5,247 nt of DNA from an uncultured Sutterella sp. (GTDB taxonomy: Bacteria > Pseudomonadota > Gammaproteobacteria > Burkholderiales > Burkholderiaceae_F). Below the pieces are notes generated by a model that ran no database searches, was not told the origin of the DNA, and saw nothing but the letters and a program-made list of their open reading frames with translations. Numbering within the stretch: the stretch's first letter is position 1; every line of letters starts with the position of its first letter. Where the stretch lies: positions 1 through 5,247 of the forward strand of contig USHK01000111.1 in NCBI GenBank assembly GCA_900554375.1. Direction: 5' to 3'. The position numbers and the translations under genes were made by a program. Shown one piece after another: positions 1 to 5,247 of this stretch.

Positions 1-48
1 CGAGATTCATGAGCGTCTCGTGGGCTCGGAGATGTGTATAAGAGACAG
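1..48 (+). other. Nextera P7/i7/Read-2 adapter sequence (not genomic)
   Basis: Bases 1-6 (CGAGAT) match the end of the Illumina P7 primer. Bases 7-14 (TCATGAGC) fit an 8-base i7 index, which I recall as Nextera N714. Bases 15-48 match the 34-base Nextera Read-2 adapter in full. The last 19 of these (30-48, AGATGTGTATAAGAGACAG) are the Tn5 mosaic end. The order P7 end, index, adapter, mosaic end is exactly that of a library molecule, so this is untrimmed synthetic sequence rather than a bacterial transposon end. Genomic sequence starts at 49. Confidence 0.98.
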
Positions 49-83
49 GTGAAGCAGTTGAAGCGCAGTTGTTTTTTAACGGC

Positions 84-100
84 TTGGCCAACTAATCGCT
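84..100 (+). promoter_or_regulatory. Weak sigma-54-like promoter element upstream of the RAYT gene
   Basis: The stretch TTGGCCAACTAATCGCT places a GG at 86-87 and a GC at 98-99, the spacing required for the -24/-12 elements of a sigma-54 promoter. Against TGGCAC-N5-TTGCW it matches 8 of 11 positions; the mismatches are two in the -24 box and one in the -12 box. Transcription would begin near 111, about 35 bases before the start codon at 145. No activator site can be seen because genomic sequence starts at 49. A chance match is quite possible. Confidence 0.15.
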
Positions 101-144
101 ATTTGCCTGGTTAAGATAACGAAAAATCCATAGACCCAACTCCC

Positions 145-849
145 ATGACCCGTTTGACCCGATTGTCTGCTGCTCAGCAGGCACACTATGTCGTTCTCAG
201 AAGTGTGCCGGAGATTTCTTTGATTCCGTTTGAAAAGAACATCGAGAAACTTTTTCAAATTTTTTCTGACGGCTCTCGTGCTTACAACACCGACATTTCA
301 GCCTTTGCGGTTTTTACGGACCAAATCCATCTGCTGCTGACGCCTCGCGAAAAAGCGGAGGATCTTTCCCGATTTGTGCAGCAGCTGAGCCGGCTCTACA
401 GTCATTATTTCAACGACGAGTTTTCGCGTAATGGCAAGATTTGGCAAGGACGTTTCGAGTCTTCGCTGCTTCAAGGAAGAGGCCGGCTCTTAACTGCAAC
501 CATCTACATGGAGTGGCTGCCGTTTGTTTACGGCTACGGCGAGCCGCAGTTCTATCCTTGGAGCAGTTATTTTCACCATGCCGGCTTCCGAAGCGATTAC
601 TTTATGGTTCCGTCGCAAGAGTACTGGGCGTTAGGAAACACGCCTTTTGAGCGGCAAAAAAATTACAAGGATCTTTTTGACAGAGGTCCTGACAAGGAGT
701 TCGGGGAACAACTAATGGCTTGTGTGAAACGCGGCTGGCCGCTGGCTGAAAAGAAGTTCTTGGAGTCGATGGGCGTTGAGCCTGAACGCATGCAGCCGCA
801 ACGCGGGCGAGGTCGCCCCCGCAAGGAGGGAGGAGAAAAAGCAATTTAA
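145..849 (+). CDS. REP-associated tyrosine transposase (RAYT)/Y1 transposase-like protein, probably catalytically impaired
   Basis: This 234-residue protein belongs to the Y1 (IS200-like) transposase family, RAYT branch. Family members are single-strand DNA nucleases that act on REP-type hairpins, using a metal-binding HUH motif and a catalytic tyrosine. Visible matches to the family are the N-terminus MTRLTRL (usually MARLPRL), IHLLLTP at 61-67 (usually HVHLLLTP), GKIWQGRFESSLL at 97-109, Tyr121 in YMEWLP (usually YIELNP), YPWSSY at 137-142, and the C-terminal GW block near 197. An AT-hook, RGRPRK, sits at 222-227. The length is normal for the family. Oddities: the first His of HUH is Gln60 and the preceding Asn is Asp59, and the Asn and Arg of ELNPVRA are lost, so nuclease activity is doubtful. 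The start at 145 is the only ATG after the in-frame stop at 112-114 and fits the family N-terminus, although no Shine-Dalgarno sequence is visible. It lies 136 bases upstream of gltB on the same strand. Family assignment is strong; function is not known. Confidence 0.9.
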   Translation: MTRLTRLSAAQQAHYVVLRSVPEISLIPFEKNIEKLFQIFSDGSRAYNTDISAFAVFTDQIHLLLTPREKAEDLSRFVQQLSRLYSHYFNDEFSRNGKIWQGRFESSLLQGRGRLLTATIYMEWLPFVYGYGEPQFYPWSSYFHHAGFRSDYFMVPSQEYWALGNTPFERQKNYKDLFDRGPDKEFGEQLMACVKRGWPLAEKKFLESMGVEPERMQPQRGRGRPRKEGGEKAI

Positions 850-877
850 TCTGTCACTTATTTCCGCAAAAAGGAGA

Positions 878-918
878 AAAGAATTTTATATATTAGTGTC
901 AGATAAAAATAATTCTTT
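878..918. repeat. AT-rich inverted repeat between the RAYT gene and gltB; possible weak terminator
   Basis: AAAGAATT at 878-885 is a perfect reverse complement of AATTCTTT at 911-918. Inside it, TTAT (886-889) can pair with ATAA (903-906) if 907-910 bulges out, leaving a loop around TATTAGTGTCAG. The right arm runs on into a T-rich stretch (916-925). It could form a weak intrinsic terminator for the upstream gene or a structured part of the gltB leader. The stem contains almost no G:C pairs, so a strong terminator is unlikely. The region also lacks the GC-rich palindrome and GTAG-type tetranucleotide of a typical REP element. Confidence 0.4.
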
Positions 919-947
919 GTATTTTGAGAAGTTAAATCTTCTATAAC
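917..947 (+). promoter_or_regulatory. Weak sigma-70-like promoter candidate for gltB
   Basis: TTGTAT (917-922) and TATAAC (942-947) could act as -35 and -10 boxes, but the 19-base spacer is longer than ideal. The intergenic region is strongly AT-rich, as promoter regions often are, but such sequence also yields chance matches. Transcription would start around 954, giving a leader of roughly 30 bases before the gltB start. A short dyad, AGAAG/CTTCT (927-931 and 938-942), overlaps the spacer and could be an operator or chance. No specific regulator is recognisable. Confidence 0.2.
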
Positions 948-974
948 AAAAAAGTCTTCAATAAAAAACCTTTC

Positions 975-980
975 AGGAGA
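975..980 (+). promoter_or_regulatory. Ribosome binding site of gltB
   Basis: AGGAGA lies five bases before the ATG at 986, close to the ideal Shine-Dalgarno sequence and spacing. It fixes the gltB start, because the in-frame stop TAA at 962-964 leaves no other ATG upstream. It contrasts with the RAYT gene, which has no comparable site. Confidence 0.88.
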
Positions 981-985
981 ACCCC

Positions 986-3900
986 ATGAGCACTCGCTCA
1001 GACCAAAGGAAAGATGCTGCCGAGCACGGACTCTACGATCCTGCTTATGAGCATGACGCTTGCGGCGTAGGTTTTGTCGCCAGTGTTAAAGGTCAGGCAA
1101 GTCATGAAATCGTGACGCAGGCCCTTCAAATTCTTAAAAATCTTGATCACCGCGGCGCCGTCGGCGCTGATCCGCTGTGCGGTGACGGTGCGGGTATTTT
1201 GATCCAGATCCCGGATGCCTTTTTCCGCGCTGAGATGGCAAAACAGAATATCCTTCTGCCTCCGGCGGGCGACTATGGCGTCGGCATGATCTTTCTGCCC
1301 CGTGAACATGCTTCCCGCCGTGCCTGTGAGCAGGAACTCGAACGTGTTGTCAAAGCCGAGGGGCAGGTAGTTTTAGGCTGGAGAGACGTTCCGGTCGACA
1401 CTTCCATCAAGATGTCTCAGACCGTTTTGGAAACCGCTCCGGTGATTCGCCAGATCTTCATCGGCCGCGGCCCCGACGTCATGGTGCCGGACGCCCTTGA
1501 GCGCAAACTGTACGTGATTCGCAAACTTGCCGGTCACAAGATTCAGGCTTTGAAGCTCAAGCACGGCAAAGAGTTTTATGTGCCGTCGATGTCGACCAAG
1601 ACCATTGTCTATAAAGGTCTGCTGCTGGCCGACCAAGTCGGTCTTTACTATAAAGACCTCAGTGATCCCCGGGTTGTCAGTTCTATTGCATTGGTTCACC
1701 AGCGGTTCTCCACCAATACTTTCCCGAGCTGGGAATTGGCTCATCCTTACCGTATGCTCGCACATAACGGTGAAATCAATACGGTTAAAGGTAACTTTAA
1801 TTGGCTGAGGGCCCGTGAACGTGCTGTTGAAACAGCCGTCTTGGGAGACGACGTCAAGAAACTGCTGCCGATCATTTACGAAGGCCAAAGCGACACAGCG
1901 TGCTTGGATAACATGCTTGAGCTCTTGGTCATGAGCGGTTACCCGCTTGCTCAGGCTGTGATGCTGACGATTCCTGAGGCCTGGGAGCAGGCAAAAGGAC
2001 AGATGGATCCGGCCCAGCGCGCGTTCTATGAATACTACGCAGCCATGCTTGAACCTTGGGACGGTCCGGCGGCCGTCGGATTCACTGACGGAGTACGCAT
2101 CGGCGCCGTGCTCGACCGAAACGGCTTACGTCCGGGACGTTACATCCTCACCAACGATGATATTGTGATTTTGGCTTCAGAAGCCGGAACACTCCCGATC
2201 CCTCAAAGCCAAATTAAAAAGAAATGGCGCCTGCAGCCGGGCAAGATGTTCATGATCGACACCGAGCAGGGCCGCATTATTGAAGACGAAGAAATTAAAC
2301 GCACGCTGGCTCTGAGCAATCCATACAAAGAGTGGACCAAGCGCCTGAATATTCATCTTTCCGACGTGGTGGCTCCCCCACCGCTGCCGAACAATAATCC
2401 GGTCCCTCTGATCAAACGGCAGGAAGCCTTCGGTTATGGGGAGGACGATATCAAGTTTGTGTTGCGTCCGATGGCGGAAAAGGGCGCGGAAGCGATTGGC
2501 TCCATGGGCAACGACACACCGCTTGCGATGCTCTCTCACCGCGCTAAGCCGTTCTATCAGTACTTCCGTCAGCTGTTTGCTCAGGTTACCAATCCTCCGA
2601 TTGACCCGATCCGTGAACAGTTGGTGATGTCGCTGGTTTCTTTTGTCGGTCCTCGTCCTAATCTACTGGACATCAACAACGTTAATCCGCCGCTTCGTTT
2701 GGAATTGTCTCAGCCGATTCTAGGTGTGGAAGAAATGGCTAAGATGCGCCGAATCGATCGATACACCGGCGATAAATTCCGTTCTTATGAAATTGACACG
2801 ACTTATCGCGTGGCCTGGGGCGAAGAAGGTGTTGAGGCTCGTTTGGCTTCACTTTGTGCTCGGGCTGTTGATGCCGTCAAAGACGGTTACAACATCCTGA
2901 TCCTTACGGATCGAAAGATGAATGAAGAACGTGTTGCGATTCCGATGCCGCTTGCAATTAGCGCGATCCATCAGCATTTAATTGCGGCTGGACTTCGTAC
3001 GCATACCGGGCTGGTCATAGAAACCGGAAGCGCACTGCAGACACATCATATGGCCGTTTTGGCCGCGTATGGTGCAGAAGCCATTCATCCGTATCTTGCC
3101 CTCGAAACCATCGAACAGCTCTACAAACCCGGCAACCCGAGCGGCATTGACGCTAAGACGGCAACTCAGAATTACATCCATGCCATCGGTAAGACATTCA
3201 AGAAGATTATGAGCAAGATGGGCATCTCGACTTATATGAGTTACCGCGGTGCTCAGATCTTCGAAGTGCTGGGCTTGGATAAAGAATTCGTCGATCGCTA
3301 CTTCCCGGGAACCAGCTGCAAGGTCGGCGGTTTGGGCATCTTTGACGTAATGCGCGAAGCGATTGAGCAGCACAAGGAAGCTTTTGCCGATAAGAATCAT
3401 CGTCATAAGCTGCTTCCGACATTAGGAGAATATCAGTGGAGAGCTCGCGGCGAAGAACATATGTGGACTCCAGAGGCGATTGCCAAACTTCAGCACGCAA
3501 CTCGCGGCAACTCCTATCAGACCTACAAAGAATACGCCGAAATCATTAATGACCAAAGCAAACGTCAGATGACCCTGCGCGGCCTGATGGAGTTTAATGT
3601 CGATCCTTCCAAAGCGATTCCGCTTGAAGAAGTTGAACCGGCAAAAGAGATTGTGAAGCGTTTTGCGACCGGCGCCATGTCTTTGGGTTCCATTTCCGCA
3701 GAGGCCCACGCTGTTCTCGCTGTCGCGATGAACCGAATCGGCGGTAAGAGCAATACCGGCGAAGGAGGAGAGGATCCGAAGCGCTATGAAGCCGAAATGC
3801 GTGAAGGCCATTCACCTGTTAAAAAGGGCGACACGCTGAAGTCGATTCTCGGAGAAGACCGCATTGTGGCGGACGTTCCTCTTGAAGAAGGCGACTCTTT

Positions 3901-5227
3901 GCGCTCCCGCATCAAACAAGTCGCGAGCGGACGTTTCGGCGTGACAGAAGCCTACTTGTCCAGTGCAGATCAGATTCAGATCAAGATGAGTCAAGGCGCC
4001 AAGCCCGGTGAAGGCGGTCAGCTTCCCGGACACAAGGTCAGCGAATACATTGCCCAGCTGCGTTATTCCATCCCCGGCGTAGGTTTGATCTCGCCACCCC
4101 CGCATCACGATATTTACTCGATCGAGGACTTAGCACAACTGATCCGAGATCTTAAGATGGCCAACGATAAGGCGGACATCAGCGTGAAGCTCGTCAGCGA
4201 ACAGGGTGTAGGAACAGTCGCAGCCGGAGTTGCCAAAGCCAAAGCAGATCACATTGTGATTGCAGGTCACGACGGCGGAACCGGAGCTTCTCCGCTCTCT
4301 TCCATTAAGTTTGCGGGGACACCATGGGAGCAGGGTCTATCCGAGACACAGCAGACCCTGGTGATTAACAACCTTCGCGATCGCGTCCGAATCCAAGTTG
4401 ACGGTCAAATTAAAACGGGGCGAGACGTCGTGATCGGAGCGCTGCTGGGTGCAGACGAGTTCGGCTTTGCAACTGCTCCGCTGGTTGTGGAAGGCTGCAT
4501 GATGATGCGTAAGTGTCATCTCAACACTTGTCCGGTCGGTATCGCAACTCAGGATCCTGAACTGAGAAAACGTTTCCACGGCGAACCAAAGCACGTGGTG
4601 AACTACTTCTTCTTCGTCGCTGAAGAAGTTCGGGAAATTATGGCGAGCTTGGGTATCCGTAAGTTCGAAGACTTAGTCGGTCGCGCGGATCTTCTGCGCC
4701 AGAAGAAGATGCATCCGACAAAGTGTGCCCATCTGGATCTGTCCCGCGTACTGTATCAGCCGGAAGTGGACGATCCCAACAAGCGCCGCCAGAGCATCAA
4801 GCAGGATCACGGTTTAGAAAAAGAGTTGGATTACCAGCTGCTGGATCTTTGCCGAAATGCAATTGAGAAGAAGGAGAAGGTCAGTTTCATCTCTCCGATC
4901 AAGAATATTCACCGCACGGTTGGCACAAAGATTTCTTCTGAAATTATTCGCCGCTGGGGCGCAGAGGGACTGCCCGAAGATACACTGCACATTCAGCTTA
5001 CCGGTACCGCCGGTCAATCCTTCGGAGCATTCTTGGCCAACGGTGTAACGCTCGATTTAGTCGGAGAAGCTAATGACTATGTCGGTAAAGGTTTATCGGG
5101 CGGCCGCATCATCGTTCGCTGCCCGACGGATTTCCGCGGCAGAGGAGATGAAAACATCATCGCGGGCAACACAGTTCTATATGGGGCAACCAGCGGTGAG
5201 GCGTTCTTTAACGGAGTTACCGGCGAA
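986..5227 (+). CDS. gltB: Glutamate synthase (NADPH) large/alpha subunit, 3' end missing
   Basis: GltB makes two L-glutamates from L-glutamine and 2-oxoglutarate, using electrons from NADPH delivered by GltD; with glutamine synthetase it forms the cytoplasmic GS-GOGAT route of ammonium assimilation. The reading frame is open for 1,414 genomic codons. Domains in order: a 25-residue propeptide; class II (Ntn) glutamine amidotransferase from Cys26, the expected nucleophile after processing (DACGVGF), with [13 protein letters not shown] from 238 and the oxyanion-hole NGE at 261-263; a central domain (about 486-760) with GSMGND at 505 and NPPIDPIRE at 536; an FMN-binding barrel with MSLGSIS at 898, [10 protein letters not shown] at 921, KPGEGGQ at 1006, [10 protein letters not shown] at 1036 and [10 protein letters not shown] at 1093; the 3Fe-4S ligands Cys1171-x5-Cys1177-x4-Cys1182; and the start of the C-terminal GXGXG beta-helix ([11 protein letters not shown] from 1339). 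The frame then enters adapter at 5228. Relatives have about 1,500-1,580 residues, so roughly 100-170 are missing through sampling, not mutation. No frameshift or lost key residue was seen. gltD is expected downstream. Confidence 0.98.
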
Positions 5228-5247
5228 CTGTCTCTTATACACATCTC
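5228..5247 (-). other. Tn5 mosaic end/Nextera adapter at the 3' end (not genomic)
   Basis: Bases 5228-5246 (CTGTCTCTTATACACATCT) are the exact reverse complement of the 19-base mosaic end at 30-48. The final base, C at 5247, agrees with the Read-2 adapter; the Read-1 adapter would give G. The gltB frame stays open through these bases, so an automatic caller would add false residues (L-S-L-I-H-I) after Glu1414. As I recall the family, an Arg follows this Gly-Glu (GERF), which supports placing the junction at 5227/5228. Confidence 0.97.

Noticed and set aside
30..48. Matching 19-base inverted sequences at the two ends of the window that look like transposon terminal repeats.
   Set aside because: They equal the engineered Tn5 mosaic end, and the left copy is preceded by the rest of the Nextera adapter, an index and the P7 tail, so they are library sequence.
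51..95. Possible C-terminus of an upstream gene: an open frame ending EAVEAQLFFNGLAN before TAA at 93-95.
   Set aside because: Only 15 codons including the stop are visible before the adapter; another frame is also open (49-114), and no family can be recognised, so coding status cannot be supported.
602..844. 80-codon minus-strand open frame opposite the RAYT C-terminus.
   Set aside because: The plus-strand frame carries clear family motifs across this stretch (the GW block and the AT-hook), so the opposite frame is a shadow.
1373..1888. 171-codon minus-strand open frame inside gltB.
   Set aside because: It lies opposite highly conserved GltB amidotransferase codons (including HQRFSTNTF and NGEINT); its translation resembles no family I know, and it is explained as an antisense shadow.
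2978..3811. Several overlapping minus-strand open frames of about 60-140 codons.
   Set aside because: They are antisense to the GltB central and FMN domains, overlap one another in different frames, and show no recognisable protein motifs.
4814..5017. Small minus-strand open frame near the 3' end that could suggest a converging gene.
   Set aside because: It sits wholly inside conserved GltB C-terminal sequence that reads without interruption on the plus strand.

Overview
The window is a bacterial fragment with two same-strand genes, enclosed by sequencing-library adapter sequence at both ends. Positions 1-48 and 5228-5247 match Illumina Nextera (Tn5) adapter and index sequence, so only about 49-5227 is genuine genome. 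Both gene content and gene ends should be judged against those limits. The GltB protein closely resembles betaproteobacterial glutamate synthases as I remember them (N-terminal block with DACGVGFVA, then [22 protein letters not shown]). Moderate GC content together with a RAYT-type transposase gene upstream suggests a Burkholderiales member, possibly a gut Sutterellaceae/Parasutterella relative. That finer placement is a guess.

Layout: 1-48 adapter; 49-144 a short upstream region with a weak sigma-54-like element and no convincing gene; 145-849 a REP-associated tyrosine transposase (RAYT, Y1/IS200-like) homologue of 234 residues, complete but with an eroded HUH motif; 850-985 a very AT-rich intergenic stretch with an 8-bp inverted repeat, a weak promoter-like pair and a good ribosome binding site; 986-5227 gltB, the large (alpha) subunit of glutamate synthase, open for 1,414 codons and cut off by the 3' adapter inside its C-terminal beta-helix domain; 5228-5247 adapter.

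Function: GltB with GltD (expected downstream, outside the window) forms NADPH-dependent glutamate synthase, which with glutamine synthetase assimilates ammonium. All the GltB catalytic and cofactor motifs that should lie in the sequenced part are intact, so this looks like a working housekeeping gene. The RAYT homologue has no obvious role in that pathway. It keeps the fold-defining motifs, the candidate catalytic tyrosine and an AT-hook tail, but has lost the first histidine of the HUH metal site. It therefore looks like a degenerate or domesticated DNA-binding protein, and is the most interesting biological point here. I see no defence system, CRISPR array, tRNA, rRNA or complete mobile element.
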